Shown here: positions 9,729-23,600 of the stretch, one piece after another
Layout: each line of letters begins with the position of its first letter
Position numbering within the stretch: position 1 is the stretch's first letter
NCBI GenBank assembly: GCA_911728455.2
Contig: OU452229.1
Location: 17,426,754-17,490,753 of the forward strand
From: Marthasterias glacialis
Taxonomy: Eukaryota > Echinodermata > Asteroidea > Forcipulatida > Asteriidae
DNA length: 64,000 bases
Reading direction: 5' to 3'
Notes under the pieces: model-generated
Seen by the model: the letters and a program-made list of their open reading frames with translations, nothing else
Told to the model about the DNA's origin: nothing
Databases searched by the model: none
Position numbers and translations under genes: made by a program

Positions 9729-11410
9729 TGTATACAGTGATGGTAATGCAATATGACAGACACTTCTCCCCCACGTTGACTACAGAATATTTACAACTGA
9801 CTTCCTGGAAGTCGCAGCAGCTTCGATTAATACAGATGTTCACATTTTTAAATTACCTGTCTGGTGATGGTATGTTACTGCACCAAGAAGTCCGATGCCA
9901 ACGTCGGCTGCTAATGATCGAGAGATTGACATGAAAGTTGATATAAAAAGTTTGTTTATTGTAGTCTGAAGTCTGAATGGTTTTTATGACATGTGCATTT
10001 ATAATCATAATCCATATTAACAAGACATTGCAGTAAAACACATCAAGATAATCTTATTTGATTCCTAACTTATTGGTTTTAAATATTGCTATCAAAATTA
10101 ATATGTCCATATATAAGGAGAAGTGAAGGGATACATCAAAAGGACCCATTTGAAGTTAAAAGATCAAGCGAACAGAACAATCACAACACTTTGTTTTATA
10201 CTAAACATTAAAGCATTGTTAATTGAATCACAAGTTAATTCTTTAATTTGTCGCCATATTCCTATGTACATAAAAAAACCTGTTAAGAGTCTGGAGTCCA
10301 TTATATCAATGAGATAAATCTAATTTTTCAAACTTAATAAAGAAGTACCCAGAGATTATAAAAGGTTACATAAGTGTAGTTATGTCGTTTAGTTCCATCC
10401 CGTTTGACCTCATTCTAAACTTACAGCATTACACCCGAACTGAACCATTGTTTACCATATAGAGATGACTACAAAGGACAGGTATCAAATAAATATTAGA
10501 ATTCAGTAAATTCATTTTCAAAGCTTGGAGACTGATTTCAAATTTCATTATCATCATCATATTTCCCAACTTAAAATTACTTTGTGTACAAACAGTACTT
10601 TTTTCAAGTTTCTAATTATGGCAGTTCTTTTCTAAAATTGTACACAGAGTTGCCCCCATTTTTTTTTAAACCATCATAAAAATGGTGATCAAAATAAAAT
10701 ACCTCACAATTTTATAAAATCCGCTATTAATTCTTTTTAAATAGTTTAAAAACCTTTTTTGTCACCACGTTTAAAAAAAAAAAAAAAAAAATCAGCGGCA
10801 ATTGAACATCAGTCACTACCAAAGCATGCATTAACATTTTACTCAGCAAATTCTGCATTGGACTAATTTGATTAATGAATAAAATAATACAATAATAGTC
10901 TGTGACATTTTAATGTCACTTGGGTTACATTAAACATACACATCCTACAAAACATAGAACATCATATATACAGCTTTTTAATGTAATGTTTTTACATACA
11001 CAAATATAAGTATAAATATCTTTTACACATTAAAAATAGTTTCGCAGAAGCCCACATACTGCTTGCTTTTTGACAAAATACCATCTTTTAATTGTTAAAT
11101 AATTTAATGCTTCATTTTCCCCCTTTTTGTTAACAGCTGATTTTGATTATCGTTTTCTCCCCTAGTACATATTTAAAAATTGGAGCTTGTCTTGCAAATC
11201 GTGATGCAATTTTGTTCCCAATCTTATTTCTTAGCATTTGCAAATGAGCAAACTTTGGCGAGTCTGAAAGCTTGATGACAATGCCCTGGCCACCCCTAGA
11301 CAAAAAAACAGTGGTGTGAAATTTAACCACCGAAAAAGAACCGAAAGAATGTCTTTTGCTTTAAACTAAGCATTTTGCCTGCGATACCAAATTTTGTGCA
11401 GGCACACTGT
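9729..11410. other. intergenic DNA, possibly distal 3' UTR of the semaphorin gene
   Basis: It is AT-rich with poly-A near 10772-10790 and no coding signal. TTTATT at 9955-9960 and 11587-11592 would read AATAAA on the - strand and could end a long semaphorin 3' UTR, but nothing proves it. Confidence 0.35.
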
Positions 11411-11575
11411 TAGACTTGATTTCAAGTCTGAGAGAATGTGGTTATTTTGACTATACAGCGCAGTTCTTTCGAACACCCTCTAACTCTAGAACCGATATAA
11501 GCCGGTAGAGGGCGTTCTAAAGGACTGCGCTGTATAGACAAAATAACCGCATTCTCAGACTTGAAATCAAGTCTA
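11411..11575. mobile_element. 165-bp hairpin MITE
   Basis: The arms of about 70 bp (11411-11481 and 11508-11575) are nearly perfect reverse complements, including CTATACAGCGCAGT and its partner. Each tip is itself a palindrome (AGACTTGATTTCAAGTCT). It lies downstream of the semaphorin stop codon. Confidence 0.8.
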
Positions 11576-12623
11576 GCACATTGTCATTTATTGTGCTATG
11601 GTTATACATGTTTTGGTACTTTAATGTCACCAGAACAATAGTCAGTTACATCTACCTTACCCAGTGAGGGAATGTTTAAGTCACAAACTGATGTCTTAAA
11701 ACACTCACAGTTGTAGAAGTCCGTCACCTTAAGAGATGAAAGAGTTTTTGCTAATGGCATCCCTTACATTCCTTTTCTATCCACACATTGACGAAGTCAC
11801 CTCAACAGTCTACTGGATCCTTTTCTATGATCTGAACTACTTCAATTTAATTTTGCCCGGTGTGTATGAGGAACTGGTTAACAGCAGTATGTACAGCAGA
11901 TAAATAACGACACTGAATACAAACCATGGATATACTGTGAATACACCATAGGGCTTAAGTTAAAACACTCTATAGGAACAACGTCAAGCCGGTGGGTCAT
12001 GTTCAACTAAATAAACTCTCAAGTGCTTCGCAAATATTACAGTTGATAAATATAAGGGCGTTTTAAAAGTAAAGTGTAAAATCTTGACTACTTTTTGCTG
12101 TTTCTGAAGCATATCTGAATATTTCAATCTGAACTGATATCAAAAGTAAATTTCATCATTTTTTGTAAAACTAATTTAGGAACTTATACTTGGTGTCTTA
12201 ATACTTTACATATTTATAAATATTTATATATATATCCGGTGGGTATTGATACTTAAAGGCACAGTAGTAAGAAGTTGTCAGTGAACTAACGTAACCCAAG
12301 TCATCTTAGTTTACTAACTAATTTAAGCTGTTTAGATAAGCTGAGCTTGGCTTTCATAGCTGATTATGCTAGTTTCAAACAAACCAGTATGAATGCTACA
12401 AAAAGAGAGTCGGGGCAAAAACATCTTCTGTGATTGCAACTAACAATATTGTAAAATAAATTTGAAAAATAGCATATGCATGTATGTGGAAAGTTACATT
12501 GTTGGACTAAGATGTACATGCACTTGTATCAAATTAGCATTCCATGTGGACATTTAATTGTATAAGGTGTTAATTTAAAGTTGAAAGAAGTTTCAGGGTT
12601 TTTTTTTTGAGGATGAAGCCATC

Positions 12624-12815
12624 TGGACCCGATTTTATAGAGCTGTTTAAACACAACAAGTAGCCAAGAACAAAACAGTTTACTTATCAAAATAAGGTCA
12701 CCAGCCAAAATGTAACATGTATACCATCTATGACTGGTATTGTGCTTATTTTTGCTTAGCAGAAATGTTTTAAGCACTATTGCCTGCTTAAGCAGGTCTA
12801 TGAAATTTGGACCCT
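12624..12815. mobile_element. GCCCAATTTCATAGAGCTGC-type foldback, degraded copy
   Basis: It starts GGACCCGATTTTATAGAGCT and ends GGTCTATGAAATTTGGACCC, with inner TAGCCAAGAACAAAACAG, CACCAGCCAAAAT and TTTTTGCTTAGCAGAAAT. It belongs to the family of 37233 and 58945. Confidence 0.65.
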
Positions 12816-13220
12816 GATGTGATTGCTTCATTGCTGAACTGAAGTATTTGATTTTGTTTAAAACCATGATATATAGAAAGTTTTAGTTCTGTGTGATTTA
12901 TCTGTTTGGTTTGGGAATTATATCCTCAAATGATGATTTAGCCCTGGAATATTTTGTCATCAAAACGGAGACCAGAAAACACCGATTTAGAGTCATTTTT
13001 CCTTGAAGTCAATGTGAAGACACTGTAGGCAACTGCACCCCGGGTATTTTGTGTGTTGGCAAACAACTTGCATTATCAAGCTGCAGAAATTATATTTACA
13101 AAATGCAGCGTCGTACAAAATATTAAAAACTATTCACACATAGCAGTCAGCTAGAGTCTATACACAGCTGTTATTTCTTTACTTTTTTTCCCTTCGCTTT
13201 TTTTTGTCGGGGTGAAATTT

Positions 13221-13543
13221 TCAACTTTGGTCATTTCCCGTCGTCGTGGCACCCTGATGCCTAAATGCGCTAGGGTGTTGACAATCATAATCGTCATCGG
13301 TGAAATGATCCGCGTTGTCGTCTTGATGTTCAAGATTTCTTCTCATCTCTTTGGCCTGGCAGCTTTTGATCCACGTCCGATAGACGGTGACCGACATAAG
13401 AGCACCAGCTAAGGCTGAGCATATCGCTATGATGAGGATAAAGGTAGGGCTGATTGGATCTGCAGGGGCCGGTTGTTGGACACAAGCCAAAGAAGGTTTG
13501 GCTTGTAATCGCTGGACTTCAGGGATAGCATGAGGGAAAGGCT
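13221..13543 (-). CDS. SEMA5: SEMA5 last exon: transmembrane helix, cytoplasmic tail, stop
   Basis: After EPFPHAIPEVQRLQAK (compare IPEV in SEMA5A) comes a 22-residue hydrophobic segment starting PTFILIIAICSALAGALM, then a basic stop-transfer (YRTWIK) and a tail of about 50 residues with the acidic stretch DDNADHFTDDDYD. TGA is at 13223-13221. Confidence 0.93.
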
Positions 13544-14634
13544 CTGAAATAAGGAAAGGTGACCACAAAACTAATTAATTACTTTTTCTCCTTGCTATCT
13601 TTGATTTTGTCTTGTGCGTTTCCACCCTCCTTGTGGTTAAACCAGCCCCCTTCTTCCCCCTTGTCTCCGTTTTCATTGTTCCTCCCTTGCTTTTTCTGAC
13701 TGCATTCTGCCTCTCTCTTTTCACTTCTTTCTGTTGCACACAAGTATACTTGGGTGTTGTGTTGTCATTTAGCCTTTGAGAAAGACTCTGCTTGGGTCGA
13801 ATGGTCACGTTGTTAACAGTAGTAGGCCTAACTACTACTGTCTTTATACCCCAAAACACAACCTGAGTGATTTTCTCATTTCTTCAACCACCTCAGTCAG
13901 GAAAATTATTGTGAAAGTTTCTGAACTCTTTGTATCAGATCAGAAATTATATCAAGACTAATTTAAAATCCAATTGATTGCAAGTTGATTTCACATTTGT
14001 ATTTGTTTAACTCCTTAAAATTTAATGCGTTCACAATGTGATATTTTCTTTAAGAATGTAAACTTTTCTTATGAATTAAATCCAACCAACCTTTAGCAGA
14101 TCCACAAAGATCAACCTCCTTGATGCATCCAATGCACTGTCCATTAGTAGGGTTGGATTCCAGGCAGCGACGGCTGCGATGTTTGTGACGCTGGCCCTCT
14201 TTGCTGCACTTTGTCCAGCGGCTCCACTCCTTCCAGCCAGAGAGGTGATAGGTGCGATGCGGTGACTGCATGGCGCTCTGCTCACCTGACGAACCTGCAA
14301 GAAGAAGGAGACCTAAGGGCATGTTAGCATCTGTGGGTTGTTGTTCAGAAAATAAGGGCGAAGTACAACACTGGGATGCGATGACTACTAAATTATTATC
14401 CACTTTGCTGGTAAAAGTTTTTCTTAGACAAGATACAGAAAGCCTTTGTCTTTAGACAAAGACGTTTCAGCCTTGCAAAATAAAAGACAATTGTTGTACA
14501 CACTCCCTTTATTTAAACAGTAGGCCCTACTTTAGAATAAAGAATATATTAAATGTGAAAAGACTTTAGGGATGGAAGATATTACAACTAGATTGTGAGA
14601 AACAGAGACAAGATGCAAAAGGAGCAATGTTTGG

Positions 14635-14665
<31 letters not shown>

Positions 14666-17600
14666 AAACTTATAATAGCGCACTTTCTAACAAAAAATAC
14701 TCAAGGCGCTACAGAAAAGAAACTAAAAGGTAACAAAGCTCTCTACAGGAAAATACATGCTGGGAGTCATGGGGTTTGGGGCTATATAGAGGACGTCTGG
14801 GAGCATGCAGGTTGCCGAGGAGGCTCATAGAGGGACTAGAATGGAGAGGGGGGGAAGGAAGTAATAGGAATCCAAGTAGCTCCAAGTTAACAGCTTACTG
14901 TCAAAATCAGGGCACTCTGAGATGGAGCAGGTTTGTATGTCTGTACTGGAGCCTAGGCATCTGTTGCCGCCGTGTGCTGGGGTAGGGTTGTTGCAAGTTC
15001 TTGTACGTGTACGTGTACCCTCACCGCACGTCTCACTACACTCTGTCCATTCACTCCAGCAACTCCAACCACCATCCACTGTAATGTAAAACAAATTATT
15101 GTTTGTTTGTTGACAAAATGAACTGGATGGTACGGTTTGGTTTTATTTGCTTTGGGTAGGGTTTTACCTATAAATAAAATGTAGTAAATAATTTCGATAA
15201 GAGGGTAAAAATAGCCTACTTGCTAATCAAGCTGGATCAAATTCTTAAAAAAACCCAAAAAAAACAACAACAACAACTGCTCACTCAGACTAACAAATTT
15301 TAGCTTCAATAAAAATCAAACTGTCTGCGCGCACACAAAAAATAACAGAGATAACACAAAAGTTGTATTTATTCTCTTTAGAGATATTCTTACCTGGGCA
15401 TTCAGAGAAGCCTGAGCATGTTCTTTGTTGGTAAGAATCACCTGAACATTGTGCGTTACCAGGGAAACATGACCGGTGCCGTTGCTGGGTACCACTGCTA
15501 CCACAAGTAACACTACACGGTAACCATGGGGACCATACTGTCCATCCTCCAAAGGATCCTAAGAATAAGAGACAGGTCATTGAAGTTGTTTCAACAAAAC
15601 TAAACTTCTCAAGCAATGTTGTTTTTGTCTTAAAGCATCTTTAACCAGTTGCTGCCGGGATTTTTGTTGCTGCTGTCCCCTTCTTTTGGCGGAATTGCCG
15701 GAATCTTTTTTCTTTGAGAGTACCGCTGGCACAAAGAAACCCTAACTTGACAATGCCAAGAGAAGAAAGATTCTCTTTGATGGATTGTCCGTTTTGTTTC
15801 TCGACCGAGAAAATGTCAAATTCACACAGCGTGAATTGCAAAACATTGGCCGTTACGTACGGCAGAGGAGCGGAACTAAACACGGAACCATGGCTCAATA
15901 GAATGTGCAAGTCTCGATTGAGCCCAAATACAATGAATGAACATAGGAATTTCAATCAAGGAATTGTTGAAGTAGAATTATATCTTAATTTAACCTGTTG
16001 AATGACCTGTCTACATGCAAATATTGCCCGGGCCAGCAATCGCAGGTCTGTAAACATGCCATTGTGTAAAATCACAATACCGGAACAAAGGTCGCCTGAA
16101 CATTTGTTTCGGAGCATACGGTGTGTGCACTCACCATGCAATGCTTGGCTTCACTCACCCAAAGAGGCCAGACAGTGCTAAATATTCCAGCAATTTTTGA
16201 CCACTGAGTGGGAGTTATTGTGTAATCCCCAATTCCAAACCATTGTCTTTTTGTTCCAAGAAGAGGATTATGAGACTGAGAGGCTTCCACCATTGTTCAT
16301 TTATTGTATTTTGGCTCAATGGAGGTAAGTCCGAGTGAGCCGAGTTTCCAACCTCTGTTCTGGATTGAGGAACAATCCTCGGCCGCAGAGGTTTTTGCAA
16401 TTCACATCACGTGAATCTGACACTTTCTCGATGGAGAAAACAAAAATCCCGGTGCTTCCAAGAGAATCTTTGTTCTCTTGGCTTTGTCAAGTCAAGGTTT
16501 TTGTTGTGTCAGCGGTACTCTCAAAGAAAAATGATTCCGGTAATTCTGACAAAATAGTCTTGTGAGGCTCGAAAAAATGGAAGATTCTCGGTGGGAACTG
16601 GTTAAAAAGATACTCCAAATTTCTCAATCCTAACAAACAAACAAAAGTAAAGGTATAGCCACAATATGGTCCCTCTTTTGATCCACTTCCCCCCCATGCT
16701 TTGAGGCAGAAAGAGATTAGAAAAAAAAATGTCATTTTCAAATCAGATGGAAATGACTGAAAATTGAGTCAGGCTTACTTTGATGGTTTTTGGAAGCCAA
16801 GATCAAACCGGTTCCCAACAGTAATAGCGCATGCATGCAGTTTACATTCCAAGCAGTTATGAAAACAAACCATGTTTTTTTCCCCCGCAATTCCCCACAC
16901 ACAGAGAGCCTCAAAAACTAAGACTTTAGGTAAACTTCAAGGAAGATGAGATAGATTGGATGAAATAGAAGAGCAAAAATCATCTTCATGAAACTATTTT
17001 GAAGCAATCTAAATAATCTGGACCAAGATTGACCTACAAAGCCGCAGTATTTTAGGTTGGTTTCAAAAGGTTGACCGTGTGTTGATTTTACTGGACATGT
17101 GTCCCCCTGGCCACGTTGGTGTAATTTCATTTCATAATTCACAGAATCCTGTCCAGTAATTACGAGCAAGACAGACAGACAGTCTCTTCACCTGACTTCA
17201 AAGTGCAGCAAGAACCTGGGGGCATTTTCAGGCGCACAGACCAGGAAGAGCCAACTACTGATTGTAAACTCGGTACAGAGGAAAACCCAATTTGTCACTA
17301 ATCTGTATCAATACCAACTATCTGAACCAATAAGTTTAACGGATATCACAGGCTACTTGGAGTCAAAGTGTCTGCGAACTCATCATCTGATGGCTGGTAA
17401 AGAGTGTTAAAATTCATTTTTTTTAATAGTTTTATTTTCGCTAAATGTAATGAACTGTGTAACAAATGTCCTGTTTAACTTGTACTGCTAACAGGTTTTT
17501 GTCACCCAAACATATCCTAGTTGAGATTTTCTAGCCTGATTGGAGTGCTCTATCAACAATGATACCAGTGGTCCCCTTTTAAAGGAATCCTTGGGTGAAA

Positions 17601-20600
17601 AAAACCCACTTTCTTTTGCAACTAATCTACCCAAGATGTCTCTCAAAAAAGTGGATGCTTGTTTTGTTTAGCGTTTGTGGGCCAATTGTACAGACATGAC
17701 CCAACACCATGGCTGATCACTGATCAAGGCAAGAGTAAAATACCTCCATTAGGAGAATGTTGTTCCAATTAGGGTACCCTGCATTGATGATACAGTAAAT
17801 GTGATACGGTACAATTATTACAGGGAAGAAATTGATAAGTATAACAAGAAAGTCATTTCTGAGCCCGTTGGATAAAACTGATCCTAGCCTCCCACTTTTA
17901 AGGATAACAATTCACATAAAATACACTAAAAAGCCTCAACTGTATACAATCACGAAATGACCTCCATTGGGAAAAAACCCGTACCCTGATTGGAACAACA
18001 TTCTCCTAATGGAGGTATTTTACTCTTGCCTTGATCAGTGAACCTTTGCCATTCGTCACTGAACAGTCTATAAAAGGAAACCATTTTGTGTATGCTGGTG
18101 AGAAACTTTTGCCAAGTATCCCAAAACATTTCCCTGATAATTTCACCTGCAAGGTGTGTGAGCACTGACCCAGGGTGTGGTTGAATCCAGTGTCAGCTTA
18201 CACTCACCACCCCCCCCCCAACACACAACCAACGCAGGATATTGAGCCGTCTACTACAGCTAAAGATAAAACACTAACAGGATGTGAACCAGGGTGGATG
18301 GGCTCTGACAACATTCCCGAGGAAGTTTCCCCGGCCACTGGAAGGATGTCCTACTCAGTTGGTGAGGGGATTGAAAACAGCCCCATGCTGGCTGGGAGAG
18401 TGTTGAGCAGGTAATGGCTTTGAGTGGTGGCGAGGACGTCATACCAGACTAAAGCGTTACCTTTGGGTGATCAACTTCAGATCAGAAGTGACCTGCTTTA
18501 TAAGCGAAGGTCTTGTACTAGTTAGAGCTGAGCTCAATTTGTCTCTTTAAAGATGGAATGGTACCTTTGAGTTTTAAAGTCTTAATGTTCAGTTGGTAAA
18601 ACTGTCGAGCACTTGGCAGACCTATCCGTTCAAATGTATTTTAATCTTTTCATACTAAGAAGTGCAACATCAAACTAATAATAGACAATTAAAAACACTT
18701 TCAATTCATTTTACAATCTTTCAAAACAAAAAGCCCGAAGATTTCCTTTCCCCAGACTCAGACACTTATTGGGATAAAACTTGTACAAGTAGACAGAACA
18801 GTTCATCATTTCGTCGCCGTTTTCACCAATAGCCACTTATCTTTAAATTCCATGTTCAAAGAGGCGATTTTTCGTTTCCACGAACAGCCACTTATCTTTA
18901 ATTAATATTTAATCATATTTTATTGCATTTCTCCATATAAAAAATACGATTCAATAGGTACGATTATGTACTTGAGTATCATTTAACATCGCATTGATAA
19001 AAATTAGTACTTTTTTTTACCTGTGGAATAACGTTTTAAACGCAAACAAAACTTCAACGTTGATGATCTCAAAAACGTTATTCCCGCGCACATAAAGATA
19101 TGTGGCTGTTCCTGAAAACGGTGCCGATTTATGAGGAAAGCATTTATCCTGGACACAGCCAAACAGACAGCAAAGCAAGATTTGTTTGTCTCAAGACAGA
19201 ACAACACCCTCTCAAGGTAGCACCCCCACCCCCACTCCCCCCACCAACCCAGCAAAAAGGTCATCAGAATGAGTTTACATATCTTGAATATAATTGGTAC
19301 TGGTTGACAAGAGCTATGGCACCTCAAGGTGCAAATTCCCTCAGGGTTAAGTGAATTGGTAACAGGTGGTCATTGATTAATAACAGCTTGAATGCTCAAT
19401 GTGAACCCTTCGTGCCTTATAATTCATGGAGCCAATTTTTCAACGTTGATAACAAAAAATTGGAAGTATGGCAGTTTGGAGGCAGATGGTTATCGCCGTC
19501 CACTTAGGCAATGATCTGGGTCTACCCAAACTCAACTGGACATAGGCAACGTGTAGGTTTCTGCAGCCTTAGTTTCCACATGATTATTCAGTTTGACAGG
19601 ATCTACTAGAAATATTCCCGTGTTTCTTTCTTCAGATTTTTGCCCTTTCCAATTCATTTAAATGACATTTCATGTCTGATATTTTAGTTCTGAAATGAAT
19701 GTCTTTATTTCTGTGTTGTCGCGACAAAGTCATATGAGGTTGGTGATGTTGTGCTGTATCTATGCATCTGTGTTACTATTATAATAATCGCAAATGTGTA
19801 GTGTATGTACACAGCGCCAACTAGGGTAACCTTAGATCTACTAAAAGACTCCCACTGTAAACATGTCATGGTTTAGAAAGAAATTACAGCCCTGGTTTTG
19901 TTGCTATTCTTTCATTTCAACCCAAAATTTGTCCACGCAAGACTTGCCTAATTTGCATAATTTCAGCATGCTTTTGAGAGCAACCGACTTTTACACTGCA
20001 AGTCTGCACTGCCCCAACGGCCTCAAAATCATTGTTTTCCTGAAAAAAGTTATAATGAAAAAAGCTTTTTTCCAACAGATGATTTCCTGGATTGTGTAAA
20101 CCCCCAAGTTAGAGAGAAGCTATTGATGAAACTTGGTGACCATTTATAGCACTGACAAAACAATGTAGAAATCCAGTTTCTCTCTGTCCGTTCAAATCAC
20201 AGACAGGTAATCATTTCATGAAAACCAAAGGATCTAGATGATGAGCAAACATTTTTACAGGCCAATGTAGCGGCCCTTCCCTTTTCAGTCTGAATGTTAC
20301 ATCTGATGTTAATATTATCTTAGTTCCTCTAACACGATTATCAATTACAGAGCCGACACATACATGGCTAGTACCAACGCTGTCACGGCGTCAGACTCTG
20401 GCACCGACATGTGAAGTCGATACATCATTTATCTCAAAGTGATTCATTGCCAAGAGGTATTTAAAAAAGAAATAAAATGTTTTCACCTTAACTCAAGTTT
20501 TATGAGCTGCTAGTTTAAAAGGTCAGTGTGCGATGAGGAAAGCATTTTAAGAAGAGGACGGGATTCATGATCTGCTTGTCTAAAATAGATCTGGCATGTC

Positions 20601-23600
20601 TGTATTTTGAGTGTAATCAGTTTAAAGTAAAAGCTGCCCATTTGTAATTTTCGCAAAAATGCACGTCAATCAACATCAAGTTTTTGACATGAAATTTGAG
20701 GAATTCCTATAAATAAACTAAGGTGATTCAATGATTTAAAATTTAAAAATAAAATAAAAATCTAAAAGGAGATCACAAATTTTTTGTTGTTGTAGACGAG
20801 TCTAAGAAATTGTTTAAATTAATTTTGTTGCCAAATAAAAGCTGTGTGTACATGTGTGCTGTAGACATTCGTAATATCACATAACCAAAAGGTATGAAAC
20901 CAGGTGCAGTTCTAGAGCTAGTTTTATTTATTTTTTTTGGGGGGGGGGCTAGACCCTCGGCACGTGACATGGTGTCACCATCTAACTTTTCGCTACTGCC
21001 ATTTCATTTTGGGCGTCGAAAAGCAACCTATTTATGCAGCGCATTTTTCAAGCACCACACTTTTCCAACGTAAACTATGGGTCGGAAAACATTTAACCGT
21101 ACGCGGACTATCTGGGACAAGACTATAGTGACAAGGACAGTGCAAATGATCATACACTTTTTATTTGAATTTTTAACGAAGATCCAGAATTTTCCAGCAT
21201 GCATCTTTTTTCTTTTTTTTCCCCTTGCATTTTTTTGGGGGGTTAGACAAAAGTTTGGGGGCTAGAACCGCGCTTGTATGTTTCCAACCACAGTCGCTAC
21301 TTGCAAATATGGACACAAATGTAGCATTAATTTGGTTTGATCCCCCCCCAAAAAAAAAATAATAATAATAATGACAATAAATAAATAAATGCAAAAAATA
21401 AATAAATAACAAATAAATAAATGGGGAAAAAAGTTAAAACAAAAATTGTTTTTTTTTGCAGCAGTACTTCGCATTGTCCTTTACAAGGTTTCCAAAACAA
21501 ATGCACCAGAGATGAAGCACAAACAACAGAGGGCGTCTTGGTGGTAGGAGTTTACATGCTACCAAAGTTTCACAAGTTCAACATATAAGTGTAAAGTTAT
21601 GCAAAAGTTATTTGCAAAATAACAGTGATCAAAGTTAAATGCAGTTTCAACCGGGTTGCAAACTATAAAAATAGGTGACCAATCGTAAAACCAGAAGGTT
21701 TTTAACAAATTTTACCAACCTGTTTTAAATATTTAATACAAAAAGAAACAATGTTTTGACATAATGGAAGTGAAATTTTAACAATCTCAGGAAGTCTCAC
21801 TTTTGAGATGGAACTCTTTTTGGGGGTTTAATTCTTAATACATTTTTTAAGACTTCTCTCCAAATTATTTCTCTTTATTAGGGGTGTATTTTGCATAAAT
21901 TTGAATAATTAACTCCCTAGTTTGATTTGGATGGGTCACGTATTTCTATAACATTAATATTCATGCAGGGTGCCAGCTGGTTGTGTTTTTAATTGGAAAT
22001 ATTGCCAGGTAAAATTATTCATTCATCACAATCAAAATCTGTTTTGATCTTCATTTCCAGCCCCCAAAAAATAGAAAATGAAAAAAGAGAAAACAATAAA
22101 GATGAGGTACAACAGCACTGGTACAGAAGAACTACTTTCTGTCAGAAACTACTATAGCTTTTTAAATTTTGGACGGATATTGAAAAAAAAGTTTTTTATT
22201 TTATTCTTTTGCGATATGAAATAAAAAAAAAACTGTTTAAATACTTTTTTTTTCAAAATTTTCTTATTAAAACTATGAGTGTTTGATTGTTTTTAGAAAA
22301 AAATACCCACTTCTGGTACTGATATTCATATTCATAGGAGCTTAAAAAGGTTGACAAAACTAAGATTTGTAAAAAAAAAAAAAACTTAAAAAAACTCCTC
22401 AACAATGTTGTACCCCATCTTTATAAAATTTGTAAAAAGAAATGACAGGAAAATAAAAATTTAATTCAATTTGCTGCTGAAAAAATGGAAAAGCATTTTT
22501 GCATGCGATTTGCTTCCTCTGCGGGAAAAAAAAAAAAAAAAAAAAAAAAAACAGAAACGAGACTTGATAAATGGTACCAGCTGGTTCATTGTTCCCTGCT
22601 TTGAATACCTATCAATCGGTTGAGCTGCTCCACTTCCTGTTCCTCACCTCCAGTTGGCCAACATGTTTTGCTGAAGTAAGGACATTGCTGGTATTCTACC
22701 TTCATTCGACCAATCCTCAGCAGGGATTGATCCATCACTGGTGCTTTGCACAGGAATCGATAACGTTTCAAGACAAAACTGTCCTGTGTGGCATTCTGAA
22801 CCATCCACGGTGTCCATCTGGTTGTCTTACGTACTTCTGTTATGAGAATAATAAACAGGTGCGACTAATTAAAGGGTGTGCAAGACTCAATATGTAAATG
22901 TTCACAGATTTGCTCATTACGGTATAAAGATGGTCATGGTGGAAAACTTGCCTTGAAATATTTTTGCCTGAAATGCTGGAGTTTTTGAGAAATGAGTAAA
23001 ACAATTGGTTTTGATCTCACACGAGTCCAAAACTCCGTGTTTGAAAACAGTAAAGATATATTATGGGTTTTTTCACTATTTTTTTGTGACTCCGATGACA
23101 GATTGAGCTTGAAGTTTCACAGATTTGTTATTTCATGTTTATGTTTGGTCACACACAGTGCTGGATACTGGTCTTTGACAGTTACCAATGTTGTCCGCGT
23201 GCTTTAGTAGTGTAAACAAATAAAGTAAAATAAAACAGTGAAATGTGACTAACATTTCTTTGATATTTTCTTCAATAGCATCATTCTTTTAAATGGAATA
23301 AACTATTTATTTTATGAAGCAGCAGGTAATGATTTCAACCAGCAATTTTGCATTGCAAAGTATTCAGCCTGAACTTATTCTACGCACACAGAATACTAAT
23401 CTTTGTAGCACATGATGATTTTTTTTTAGTATCGACAGACACACTTTGTGAAGCATTTTGCTACTCTGTAGACTAATCCGAGCAGCTGGTTCATGGGCGT
23501 TCACACCACTGCTATGGCCGCACGCGCACTGTAATTCTTCCGTGCTGATTGGTACATATGCGTGGATGACGTGCTATTGCCGCGTCAGGGGTGCGTGCAG

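Noticed and set aside
13575..13859. Basic 94-codon - strand ORF beside the last SEMA5 exon
   Set aside because: Flanking SEMA5 exons join with correct phase across it; no homology recognised.
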